From Lentzea xinjiangensis (GTDB taxonomy: Bacteria > Actinomycetota > Actinomycetes > Mycobacteriales > Pseudonocardiaceae): a stretch of DNA of 64,000 nt. Shown here one piece after another: positions 46,907-55,014 of the stretch; the stretch's first letter is position 1; every line of letters begins with the position of its first letter. The notes under the pieces were generated by a model that saw only the letters and a list, made by a program, of their open reading frames with translations, was not told where the DNA came from and did not search any database. The stretch is from contig NZ_FOFR01000001.1 of the NCBI RefSeq assembly GCF_900110955.1, positions 186,001 to 250,000 on the forward strand. Direction: 5' to 3'. Both the position numbers and the translations under genes were made by a program.

Positions 46907-47689
46907 TTGTCCTCTGCCGATCTGCGAGCGAAGACGGGAGCGAACGGCATCCGCCGGTTCGCCACCCGAGCGCTGCTCGCCGTCGGTGGTGCGATCGCGG
47001 GTACGGCCGTTGCCTGGGCGCTGTCCACGTCTGCGGCCACCGCGGCCGAGACGGTGCCCGCGGGGGACGGGCAGCAGTTCGACGTCGTCACCAAGATCGT
47101 CTCCATCGACGAGAAGCTGCCGGTCGTCGTGCCCGCCGCCAACGCGGTGCACAAGATCGATGAAACGCTGCGCGCCGAGCACCAGAAGGCGCGCGAAGCC
47201 CTGCCGGAGGTGCAGGTCTCCCAGGCGGTCGAGAAGATCGCCGAGCGGATCCTGCCCCAGGTCACCAGGACCGGTCAGTCCCCGGCCGCCGCCACGGCGC
47301 GGTCGGTGGACGTCACGTTCCCCGAGGACGTTCCGGCAGCCACCACCCCCGAGGCCGGACAGTCGCCGGTCACGCGGGTGACCTCGCACCTCACCGGCCC
47401 GTCCGGTGCCTCGTGGACGGACCTGCTGGAGCACAACGACCCCGTCGTGCCCTCCGAGCAGCACCCGTCCCTGCCGACCACCCCGTTCCCGAAGCTGCCC
47501 GTCCCGGCCCCCGCGCCGGTGCACTGCGCTTCGTGCTCCGACGGGTCTGGTACCGGCAACAGCGGCAAGTCCGCCGCTTTCGCTGCGTCCGGCAACGCCC
47601 ACGGCACCTCGGTGACGCGCGCTCTCGCGCCGTCCACCGACGAGGTGACCGTGACGCCGGGCAAGCAGCCCGGTATCAACCCCGACTGA
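46907..47689 (+). CDS. Secreted Pro/Ser-rich protein beside the chaplin-like gene, unknown
   Basis: A 260-residue protein with an unusual TTG start (GCGAGG upstream), a signal peptide (RALLAVGGAIAGTAVAWALS, cleavage near ATAAE) and a mature part that is mostly disordered and Pro/Thr/Ser-rich. The C-terminal segment carries a CASC motif in a Gly/Ser-rich context (SDGSGTGNSGKSAAFAASGN). No enzyme or anchor motif is seen. It is followed at 190 bases by the giant chaplin-like gene on the same strand, suggesting a shared surface role (inference). Confidence 0.7.
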   Translation: MSSADLRAKTGANGIRRFATRALLAVGGAIAGTAVAWALSTSAATAAETVPAGDGQQFDVVTKIVSIDEKLPVVVPAANAVHKIDETLRAEHQKAREALPEVQVSQAVEKIAERILPQVTRTGQSPAAATARSVDVTFPEDVPAATTPEAGQSPVTRVTSHLTGPSGASWTDLLEHNDPVVPSEQHPSLPTTPFPKLPVPAPAPVHCASCSDGSGTGNSGKSAAFAASGNAHGTSVTRALAPSTDEVTVTPGKQPGINPD

Positions 47690-47878
47690 TCTCAGCGCGC
47701 GGTCCGCGGCAGCCACCTCCCCTGGCTGTCCGGAAGTCGACCGTCGCGCTTTTTTTCTGCGCTCCTTCCGGTCGATCACCGCGTGCGACTCCCCCGGTGA
47801 TGACGCGCCCTCCCCCGCGCGTCACGGCCCCACCCCCGTGAACCCCCCTGACAGCAGGGGAATTTGGAAGGAGACCCA

Positions 47879-50800
47879 ATGCAGACCTGGGCAAAGCGCG
47901 GACTTCAGACCGCGTTTGTCACTGGTGGTTTGCTGATGCTCGGTACGGGCATCGCTTCTGCCCAGGAGAACGTCGACCCGGACGCCGCCCCGTCGGCGGT
48001 CGACGTCGCGGCTTCTATTCCGGTCAAGGCCGACCAGAACACGATCGGCACCCCGGCCAGGGAACTGAACGTTCCCAAGATTGACCGCACGGTCAGCACG
48101 GACCGCGTCACCAGCGCGGTGCCCACCCGCACGGCAGCGCCCGTCGCGAACCCGCTGATCCGCCAGACCGGTGAGCGCCTCAAGGGCACCGCGCTGCAGA
48201 ACGTGGTGCGGGGCAACAGGATCCAGGGACACCTCGACGTCCCCATCAACATCTGCGGCAACGCGATCGCGGTTCTCGCGGACGCCGAGGCGTCCGGCGA
48301 CTGCTCGCAGTTCACCCACCGCGACGGCAAGATCGCCACCAACGGCGGGGACCAGGCTCTCGCCGGCAACGTCGTCGCCGCCGGCCACGCCCTCCCGGTC
48401 CAGCTCACCGGCAACGCGTTCGGCGTGGGCGGCAACGCCACCACCTCGGGCAAGGCCGAGCAGGTCTCCACGACCGGTGGCGACATCACCACCAGCGGCC
48501 GCAAGGGCTCCCTCTCCGGCAACGTCGTCGCCGAGCAGGGCGCGACCCCGGTCCAGGTCACCGGCAACGGTGTGGGCGCGGCCGGCATCGCCGAGGCCAA
48601 CTCGACCGCCGACACGTTCGCCTCCTCCGAAGGCGACATCACCACCGGTGGCGCCCGGAGCTCGCTCTCCGGCAACGCCGTGCCGGTCCCGGTGGCCCCG
48701 CTGTTCGAGGTGAACGGCAACTCGGTCTCCGGTGCGGGCAACTCCACCACCGACTCGGTGCAGACGGGCGCCGCCTACGCCGGCGGCAAGACGGCGACCA
48801 GCGGTGACCCCGGAACGCTCGCGGGCAACGTCGCCGCTCCCGCGCTCGCCGGCCCGATCACGGTCGACGACAACGCCGCGGCCGCGGTCGGCAACTCGAC
48901 CGCCACCAGTGACACGTCCAACGAGTCGATCGCCGGCGGCGAGACCTACACCACCGGTGACGGCTCCACGGCGTCCGGCAACGTCGCCGGGGCACCCATC
49001 TCGCTGCCCGTCGCCGCGGGTGGCAACGGCGGGGCCGTCGTCGGCAACGCCCTCACCAACCACGCGAACAAGGCGACGTCGACCGCCGGCGGCAACGTCT
49101 TCACCCTGGGCGACAACTCGGTCCTGTCGGGCAACATCGCCGACGTCCCGCCGGCCACCGCCGTGGACGTGTGCGGCAACGGCCTCTCCGCCGCCGGCCA
49201 GTCGCTCGGCACGTGCGAGAACGACGTCAAGTCGACCACCGGCGGCTACCAGGGCACGCTCGGCAACGACTCCGTCGGCTCCGGCAACGTGGCGCAGACC
49301 CCGCTCGCCGCCCCGGTCGAGGCCTACGCCGTGGCCGGCACGGTCGCGGGCCAGGCCACCGGCACGGCCGACGAGGTCAAGGACGTCCGCTCCAGCGCCA
49401 AGCCGAACGCGCAGGACGACCGCGGCACGGTGTCGAGCAACATCGTGACCGCGCCCACCGCCGTCGCGCCGCAGGTCTTCGCGGTCACCGCGGGCGTCGT
49501 GGGCAACACCACGTCGGACGCGTCGAACGACACCTCGGTCACCGCGGGCGACGCTCCGGTCGCCTCCGGCAAGAAGAGCTCGGTGGCGGGCAACATCGTC
49601 CAGGTCCCGACCTCGACGCCGGCCCAGGTCTTCGGCGACGGCGTCACCGTGGTGGGCAACAACAACACCACGGCCGCCAACGCGACCGACATGAAGGCGG
49701 GCGGCGAGGCTCTCACCACCGGTGAGCGCGGCTCCATCGCCGGCAACGTCGTCTCGGCCCCGGTCGCCACCGGCACGCAGGTCGTCGGCTGGGCGGTCGG
49801 CGGCGGCAGCAACGTGGACGCCATCGCCACCAACGACCTCGACTCGGTCGCCGGTGGTGACGTCCACAGCAACGGTGACCGCGGTTCGGTCTCCGGCAAC
49901 CTGGTCGGCGCGCAGCCGGCCGTGTTCCCGGCGGTTCCGGGCGACAGCGTCGCCGCCGGAGGCATCACGAACTCCGACGTGCTGACCGACACCAGGGTCG
50001 TCTCCGGTGGGGACAGCGCGTCGACGGCCGACGACGCCTCGGTCTCCGGCAACCTGGCCCACGCTCCCGCCAACGTCGCCGGCGGCGTGTACGCCGACGC
50101 GGTGGCGGTCGCGGGTAACGCCTCGACGGTCACCGAGAAGGTGTCGCACACCGAGGCCGGTGGCGACATGGCCACGAACGGCAGCGGCCCGTCGTCCGCC
50201 CGCGAGATGACCGTTCCGGTCGAGGGCGTCGCCAAGTTCGCGCGCGTCCCCGTCGAGGTCGTCGGCCAGGCGACCACGCTGGGCACGAGCGACGACGCCC
50301 AGCTCACCGGTGAGGAGGAGCCGGGCGCCATCCGCGCCTCGCAGCTCAAGGGTCTCGAGCTGCCCAAGGGCGTCGACCGCCTGCTGAAGGCCAACGAGGT
50401 TCCGGCGTTGAACGGCCTCGACAAGCTGCCGATCAACACGCTGCCGAACCCGGCCGCGCTGACCGGCATGGCGGGCCAGCTCCCGCTCTCGGGCCTGCCC
50501 ATCTCGGGTCTGCCGACGTCGGGTCTGCCCCTCTCGGGCCTGCCCGTCAAGGGGCTGCCGACGAAGGGCCTGCCCACCCAGGCGCTGTCGGTCAAGGGCC
50601 TGTCCACCCAGGCGCTGCCCACGAAGGGTCTGCCCACGAAGGGTCTGCCCACGAAGGGTCTGCCCACCAAGGGTGTGCCGACCAAGGGCCTGCCCACCAA
50701 GGGGCTGCCGACCAAGGGCCTGCCGACCAAGGGCCTGCCCACCCAGGCGCTGCCCACCAGGGCACTGCCGACCCAGGCGCTGACCGGTGTCGCCAAGAAG

Positions 50801-51181
50801 CGCTCCGCTCTGCCGCTGAACGGTGGCGTCGCCAGCGTGACCCCGAACGTCCAGGGCCTGCCCCTGGCCCAGGTGCTGAAGGCCGCGCAGGGCCTGGTTC
50901 CCGGCGGTGTCACCCCGCGCTCGATGCCGACGGTGCCGTCCCTCCCGGTGACCGCCCCGGCCCTGCCGGTGCCGGTGCAGCTCCCCGCGCTGCCCACCGA
51001 GCGTTCGCTGCCCACGCTGCCCGTGGACGGTCCGGCCTCCATCTCGGGTCTCAACCTGAACCCGACCAAGGGCCTGACCCCCTCGCGTGAGCGCGCCCTG
51101 CCCGAGGTGCCGCTGAACGCCCCGGCGCTCTCCCTGATCGAGCCGGCCAACCAGTTCGACCGCGTCACCGGCTCGCTGTAA
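47879..51181 (+). CDS. Giant secreted chaplin-like repeat protein
   Basis: A 1100-residue protein. The signal peptide is residues 1-28 (AFVTGGLLMLGTGIASAQ), from ATG 47879 with GGAAGGAG upstream. Residues 101 to about 824 hold fourteen repeats; the SGN/AGN core recurs at 111, 162, 213, 264, 315, 366, 417, 468, 519, 570, 621, 672 and 723, exactly 51 apart, with a decayed copy at 774. Units such as LSGNIADVPPATAVDVCGNG resemble the chaplin domain (SGN...P...V.VCGN...GN). Only units 1 and 7 keep the two cysteines (126/142 and 432/446). Then come twenty five-residue repeats (868-967) and a Pro/Leu-rich tail. No sortase signal or C-terminal helix. Chaplins are surface-active amyloids of aerial hyphae; the same role is inferred, not shown. 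Confidence 0.85.
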   Translation: MQTWAKRGLQTAFVTGGLLMLGTGIASAQENVDPDAAPSAVDVAASIPVKADQNTIGTPARELNVPKIDRTVSTDRVTSAVPTRTAAPVANPLIRQTGERLKGTALQNVVRGNRIQGHLDVPINICGNAIAVLADAEASGDCSQFTHRDGKIATNGGDQALAGNVVAAGHALPVQLTGNAFGVGGNATTSGKAEQVSTTGGDITTSGRKGSLSGNVVAEQGATPVQVTGNGVGAAGIAEANSTADTFASSEGDITTGGARSSLSGNAVPVPVAPLFEVNGNSVSGAGNSTTDSVQTGAAYAGGKTATSGDPGTLAGNVAAPALAGPITVDDNAAAAVGNSTATSDTSNESIAGGETYTTGDGSTASGNVAGAPISLPVAAGGNGGAVVGNALTNHANKATSTAGGNVFTLGDNSVLSGNIADVPPATAVDVCGNGLSAAGQSLGTCENDVKSTTGGYQGTLGNDSVGSGNVAQTPLAAPVEAYAVAGTVAGQATGTADEVKDVRSSAKPNAQDDRGTVSSNIVTAPTAVAPQVFAVTAGVVGNTTSDASNDTSVTAGDAPVASGKKSSVAGNIVQVPTSTPAQVFGDGVTVVGNNNTTAANATDMKAGGEALTTGERGSIAGNVVSAPVATGTQVVGWAVGGGSNVDAIATNDLDSVAGGDVHSNGDRGSVSGNLVGAQPAVFPAVPGDSVAAGGITNSDVLTDTRVVSGGDSASTADDASVSGNLAHAPANVAGGVYADAVAVAGNASTVTEKVSHTEAGGDMATNGSGPSSAREMTVPVEGVAKFARVPVEVVGQATTLGTSDDAQLTGEEEPGAIRASQLKGLELPKGVDRLLKANEVPALNGLDKLPINTLPNPAALTGMAGQLPLSGLPISGLPTSGLPLSGLPVKGLPTKGLPTQALSVKGLSTQALPTKGLPTKGLPTKGLPTKGVPTKGLPTKGLPTKGLPTKGLPTQALPTRALPTQALTGVAKKRSALPLNGGVASVTPNVQGLPLAQVLKAAQGLVPGGVTPRSMPTVPSLPVTAPALPVPVQLPALPTERSLPTLPVDGPASISGLNLNPTKGLTPSRERALPEVPLNAPALSLIEPANQFDRVTGSL
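48179..50350 (+). repeat. Fourteen 153-bp chaplin-like coding repeats
   Basis: The encoded units are exactly 51 residues each without indels, yet diverged in sequence, so the length is under selection. See the gene entry for unit positions. Confidence 0.85.
50480..50779 (+). repeat. Twenty 15-bp repeats encoding LPTKG-type pentapeptides
   Basis: Units are LPTKG (8 copies), LPLSG, LPISG, LPTSG, LPVKG, LPTQA, LPTRA, VPTKG, LSVKG and LSTQA variants, all in phase. The central copies are almost identical in DNA (CTGCCCACGAAGGGT), which points to recent slippage. LPTSG resembles LPxTG, but its internal, repeated position argues against sortase use. Confidence 0.9.
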
Positions 51182-51217
51182 CACCCGCTGGTTGTAACAC
51201 CCTCCTCCGGTAAGAAG

Positions 51218-51255
51218 CCGAGCCCCGGCGACACGACGGTGTCGCCGGGGCTCGG
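51218..51255 (+). terminator. Strong terminator after the chaplin-like gene
   Basis: A perfect 17-bp stem (CCGAGCCCCGGCGACAC, 51218-51234, with 51239-51255) and a four-base loop, 37 bases after the stop. Confidence 0.9.
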
Positions 51256-51283
51256 TGCCGTTTCGAGGTGCCGTTTCACGGGG

Positions 51284-51640
51284 TCAGCGACGCTCGGCCG
51301 TCGCGATCACGTCCTCGGGACCGGTGTCGCCGTCGCTCGTCACCCAGTGGATCCGCGGGCTCTCCCCGACCAGTTCCCTGATCAGCGCCGCGATCGGGGA
51401 ACCGTCGCCGAAGTCGTGCTCGGCGAGCACGGCCAGCACCGCGTCGTGGTAGCGGGCGACGGTGAAGTCCGGGCGCAGCCCCGTGCGCAGGGCGCGGGCC
51501 GCCTCCGGCAGGGAGCCCGGAACGGCGACGAGGACGAGCGTGACCAGGGTGCCGCGCGTGCGGGCGCGGATCAGCGACTGCCCCAGGCGATCCAGCAGCA
51601 GCGCGTGTCCGGGCAGGCCCGTGAGCGGGTCGTGCAGCAC
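51284..51640 (-). CDS. Stand-alone degenerate GGDEF domain, possible decayed gene
   Basis: 118 residues starting at the usual GGDEF-domain opening (LHDPLTGLPGHALLLDRL). The site that should read RYGGDEFAVL reads RYHDAVLAVL, so no cyclase activity is expected. There is no sensory part: an in-frame TAG lies four codons before the GTG. It may be a remnant of a larger cyclase or an inactive c-di-GMP-binding protein. Confidence 0.6.
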   Translation of the reverse strand: MLHDPLTGLPGHALLLDRLGQSLIRARTRGTLVTLVLVAVPGSLPEAARALRTGLRPDFTVARYHDAVLAVLAEHDFGDGSPIAALIRELVGESPRIHWVTSDGDTGPEDVIATAERR

Positions 51641-51737
51641 AGTGCGTGTCTAGCCGAGGCGGTTCTCGTTCACCAGCACCGCCACGTCATCCGAGTGCGT
51701 GGACGTCACCCTCCTCGCCGCCGCAGCGGCCAGACCG

Positions 51738-52208
51738 TCAGTCGCACGCCTTGCTCAGCAGGATGCCGCGCGGCCCGAACCCGGCGCCCGAGTAGAAGGC
51801 GAGGGCGTTCTCGTTGCTGGCGAAGATGTTCGCGAAGACGAGCGAGACACCGTGCTCCGCGGCCACCCGTTCCGCAGCCGCGACGAGTGCCGTCCCGACA
51901 CCCCGGTCCCGGTGACCGTCCAGGACCACGGTGTGGATGTCCGCCGCACGGCGGGGCGTGAGGATCTGGTGGTCCGGCGGATCCGCGAGCGGCACCACCT
52001 CCGCCATCCCCACCACTTCGCCGTCCACCTCTGCGACCAGGATCAACGCGTGGCCGACGACGGCCTCGAAGTGCCGCCGCACCGCCGCCTCGTCCGGTAC
52101 CCGGAAGAGGTCGGGCGCCAGTTCGACGTGCCGTTCCGCGTTGGCGAGGCGCAGCCGGACGAGAGCGGGCACGTCGGCGCGCCCGGCCCGCCTGATCAAG
52201 TTCTCCAC
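51738..52208 (-). CDS. GNAT family N-acetyltransferase
   Basis: A 156-residue GNAT protein from GTG 52208 (VENLIRRAGRADVPALVRLR). The central strand VAEVDGEVVGMAEV is followed by the acetyl-CoA motif DGHRDRGVGTALVAAAERVA and a late NALAFYSGAGFGPRG. The substrate is unknown. The reading frame stays open upstream into the SDR remnant, so a fused protein beginning at GTG 52467 is possible. Confidence 0.85.
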   Translation of the reverse strand: MENLIRRAGRADVPALVRLRLANAERHVELAPDLFRVPDEAAVRRHFEAVVGHALILVAEVDGEVVGMAEVVPLADPPDHQILTPRRAADIHTVVLDGHRDRGVGTALVAAAERVAAEHGVSLVFANIFASNENALAFYSGAGFGPRGILLSKACD

Positions 52209-52467
52209 CCCCTCAGCATGGCCCGGAGCTCGGGGCGGGCACGGCCTTTCTCGGCGGCGCGGCTCGTCGTCCCACCCCGCCCAGGTGTCCATCCGGCGCC
52301 GCGAGATGTCGAAGGCGAGGTCGTAGACCGTGCTGCCCAGCAGCAACCGCAACGGCGGCTCGTCACCCGCGACCAGTTCCAGCACCGCCTCGGCGGCCAG
52401 CCGCGGTTCGCTGTCGATCGACCCCTCGGCCCACTGCCGTTCGAGCTCCGCGCGCAACGCCTTCACG
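52209..52467 (-). pseudogene. C-terminal remnant of a short-chain dehydrogenase
   Basis: The segment LAAEAVLELVAGDEPPLRLL then LGSTVYDLAFDI matches the usual C-terminus of SDR oxidoreductases, but the Rossmann and catalytic parts are missing. A GTG at 52467 with GGAGGACC upstream would translate it in frame with the GNAT gene. It reads as the 3' end of a deleted SDR gene. Confidence 0.6.
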
Positions 52468-52551
52468 GGTCCTCCACAGCTCTGAGCCGACCGGGTGCAC
52501 TCGGGCCGGAACGGTGAGGACGCGGGCACAAGCCCTGGCACGCTCGGGTGC

Positions 52552-52659
52552 ATGACCTCGTTCGTGTGCCGGGTGAACATCGGCGGCACGGTGAAGTCTG
52601 TGACGATCACGGTGAAGTCGGCGAAGGGCGAGTACGAGGTGGGCCGGCCCACGAGCTGA
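52552..52659 (+). CDS. Possible 35-residue protein
   Basis: ATG 52552 to TGA 52659. The amphipathic beta-like sequence includes CRVNIGGTVKSVTITVKSAK. Thirty-four of 35 codons end in G or C, as expected of a real gene here, but there is no clear ribosome-binding site. It is antisense to the region upstream of the SDR remnant. Confidence 0.4.
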   Translation: MTSFVCRVNIGGTVKSVTITVKSAKGEYEVGRPTS

Positions 52660-52711
52660 CCGCTGACCGTGGTCAGTGCTACAGCGTTTCCTCGGATGAG
52701 ATGAGATCCAG

Positions 52712-53236
52712 GTGGTACAGCGGTACGAGTACTTCGCCATCGTCACGCCGGCCTGTCCACGACCGGAAGAACCCGGGATCATGCTCCGGCGCTGGGTGGA
52801 CGAGAACGGGCAGGTGCACGAGGAGTCGTTCGTGTCCGACCTCGCCTGGGTGCCCAGCGCGGTGCTGACCAGTGCCACGTTCAGCAGCTCCGACGTGTAC
52901 CGGGTGGACGAACAGGCGGCGGTGCGGTTCGAGAACGCGGTGCGCGACCGGGTGCGCCGCGGCGTGACCTTCGACGGTCGGCCGTACTCCTACCTCCTCC
53001 TGATCGACACGGGCGACACCGCGGACGATCCGTCCAGGCTGCTCCGCACGTGGACGAGTGCGAACGGCTACCACGAAGAGCAGCAGTACCTGCCCGGCAC
53101 GGGCTGGCGGGGCAGCTACATCCGCGAAGACTGGCTGCGCGGGCGTTACGACGGCACGTTCCAGCCGATCGACAAGGCCGCCGCCGACCGGATCGTCGAA
53201 CGCTGGGAGCAACAACGGCGTGCTGAGCAGGGCTGA
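52712..53236 (+). CDS. Unknown protein, 174 residues
   Basis: No family recognised. A soluble, charged protein with many aromatic residues: MLRRWVDENGQVHEESFVSD, DGRPYSYLLLIDTGDTADD and a final helix IVERWEQQRRAEQG. The two halves each contain a W-x-(D/S)-x-N-G turn (WVDENGQVHEE and WTSANGYHEEQ), suggesting an internal duplication. GTG start at 52712. Followed by another unknown gene on the same strand. Confidence 0.65.
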   Translation: MVQRYEYFAIVTPACPRPEEPGIMLRRWVDENGQVHEESFVSDLAWVPSAVLTSATFSSSDVYRVDEQAAVRFENAVRDRVRRGVTFDGRPYSYLLLIDTGDTADDPSRLLRTWTSANGYHEEQQYLPGTGWRGSYIREDWLRGRYDGTFQPIDKAAADRIVERWEQQRRAEQG

Positions 53237-53266
53237 CGGAAGCTGCCCTCAGACCTGGGAGGTGTC

Positions 53267-53935
53267 GTGCGAATCGGAGAACAGCCCATGCCGCTCGCCG
53301 ATCCGGTGCGCCGGCTCGCCATGCCGGCCGAAGCGCAACGCGCCTACCTGGAGGCCATCGGCACCGCGCCGTCGGCGGACGAGCTCGCGCTGGAGTTCGA
53401 CGACGTCCGGCCCCACCTGATGACCCTCGACGCCGAGGCAGTCGCGCTGACCGGACGCATCGACGCCCTGCTCGACGCCATGAGCGGTCCGAGCCCCGTC
53501 TGGCACGTCGACGCCCTGGCCGTCTTCCCGCAGTGGGCGTCGCTCCGCGAGCTGGCCGCTGAACTCCTGCGGCTGCTGCCCTTCGACGGCCCGCGCCCGC
53601 TGGCCCCGTCCGAACACGCCGTGCTGGAGCGGGTCCTCGCCGTGGAGCTCCCCGGCGCCGCCGCCCTGCGCGCCCAGCTCGGCCACGTCCGCGTCCTGAA
53701 GCACTGGTACGAAGGCTCGGCCAGCCTCGACCTCAGCACGGGCGGCCCTGCCGCCGAGGTCGCCGACGGTGTCCTGCCGGTCGACGCCCGGGTGCACGAG
53801 GCAGGTGAGCCGGTCGGCGAGATCCTGCTGTGGATCGCAGACGGCCGGCTGTCAGCGATCGAGTACGCCTGGGTGACCGACGAGCCGCCGACGAGGCTGC
53901 CGCCCGCGGACCAGGTGACAGCACGGCTCCGGTGA
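53267..53935 (+). CDS. Unknown protein, 222 residues
   Basis: No signal peptide or membrane helix. The N-terminal half is helical and Leu/Ala-rich. The C-terminal part, with GEPVGEILLWIADGRLSAIE then YAWVTDEPPTRLP, resembles the end of small actinobacterial proteins found near polymorphic-toxin immunity genes; this is a weak analogy. GTG start 53267; 30 bases after the previous gene. Confidence 0.6.
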   Translation: MRIGEQPMPLADPVRRLAMPAEAQRAYLEAIGTAPSADELALEFDDVRPHLMTLDAEAVALTGRIDALLDAMSGPSPVWHVDALAVFPQWASLRELAAELLRLLPFDGPRPLAPSEHAVLERVLAVELPGAAALRAQLGHVRVLKHWYEGSASLDLSTGGPAAEVADGVLPVDARVHEAGEPVGEILLWIADGRLSAIEYAWVTDEPPTRLPPADQVTARLR

Positions 53936-54014
53936 CCGGCGCGCCAGGCCTGGCGGTCTGGCCGGTGAGCGGTGGCGCTAGGCCGTTCGGGTCGGCGACC
54001 TGGTCTGGCTCGCG

Positions 54015-54947
54015 TCAGCGAACGTGGTGGCGGAACACACCGTCGTCGAACGTCAGCCACGCACCACTGCCGACCGGGATCACGCCGTACGCGTCCTGGG
54101 TGTGCGCGTCGAAGATGCCGAGGTGCGCGCCGGTGCGCACGTCGATCAGATGATGGCGGAACCTCTCCTCGTCATCATCCTCACCACCGGCGACCACAAC
54201 CGCGGTGTCGGCGTCGAGGTAGCCACCCGCCCACTCCAGCCACGCGTCCTCGTCGTACCCGAGGTCTGCCACACCTACCCGGATGACCACTTCGCCATCC
54301 GGGTAAGTGTGGAACGCAACATCGTCCTGTTCGTGGTGGACGGTCATGAATTGGTGACCGTCCACCGCCAACGCCACCAGCACGCGGTTCTTCCACGAGT
54401 ACGGGGCCACCTCGAGCGTGTCGCCGATGAGCCTGCCGCGGAACAGGGACGACCCGTCCTGCCCCTCGCCCACGTCGAGCAGCACGTCGGTGCCACCGGG
54501 ATGGACGTGCTGGTGCCCACCGTGACCGGCGGTGTCCAGGTCAGCGCTGGCGATCACCGCCCCGGTAGCCGCGTCCAGCACGTGCCAGGTGTCGTTGCTG
54601 TCGTTCCAGTGCCCCATCGCGTCGGGCCGGAAAAGCCACACAGTCTTCCCGTTGAGCGAGAAAACGCACCCCGCCTGGACGTTGCGCGCCTTCTCCTGGA
54701 ACGTGCCGAACGCACGCCGCCACCGCACCACACCAGCGCGGTCCACACACAGCAGTTCGTTGTCCGTCGTGTAGACCGCGCTTGTGAGGTCCGGCGCGAC
54801 CGCCTGCTCTCTCGGCGCGACTGCGACGGGGAAGGAGATGCCGCCTGGAGCGAGGATGGCACCACCGCTGTACCTGGCCGGGATGATCATGTCCGCACGG
54901 TAGTAGAGCGACTCCGCCTGGACAGCCGAGTTGCACATCGACTGCAC
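54015..54947 (-). CDS. Predicted beta-propeller protein, unknown
   Basis: A 310-residue soluble protein with repeated strands of WD40/PQQ-like character: AVYTTDNELLCVDRAGVVRW, WHVLDAATGAVIASADLD and HHLIDVRTGAHLGIFDAHT. A run of His and acidic residues (GHGGHQHVHPGG) is in the middle. The start is uncertain: ATG 54890 (MIIPARYSGG) is more likely than 54947. No signal peptide. Confidence 0.65.
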   Translation of the reverse strand: MQSMCNSAVQAESLYYRADMIIPARYSGGAILAPGGISFPVAVAPREQAVAPDLTSAVYTTDNELLCVDRAGVVRWRRAFGTFQEKARNVQAGCVFSLNGKTVWLFRPDAMGHWNDSNDTWHVLDAATGAVIASADLDTAGHGGHQHVHPGGTDVLLDVGEGQDGSSLFRGRLIGDTLEVAPYSWKNRVLVALAVDGHQFMTVHHEQDDVAFHTYPDGEVVIRVGVADLGYDEDAWLEWAGGYLDADTAVVVAGGEDDDEERFRHHLIDVRTGAHLGIFDAHTQDAYGVIPVGSGAWLTFDDGVFRHHVR

Positions 54948-55014
54948 AAGCGCAGGTGCGGTGCAGCTCCGTCCGGGAAAGTGCTGCGGGGTTCGCGACC
55001 CCGCAGCGGCAGGC

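Noticed and set aside
50480..50779. LPTSG/LPTKG units as sortase sorting signals
   Set aside because: They are internal and repeated, and no hydrophobic segment with a basic tail follows.
47822..51184. A 1120-codon minus-strand ORF opposite the chaplin-like gene
   Set aside because: The open frame is a by-product of the repeat composition; the plus strand has the signal peptide, ribosome-binding site and terminator.
51659..51740. A 19-codon ORF (ending VLVNENRLG) just upstream of the degenerate GGDEF gene
   Set aside because: It has a fair GAGGAGG-GTG start but no recognisable features; it may be only the decayed upstream part of the cyclase gene.
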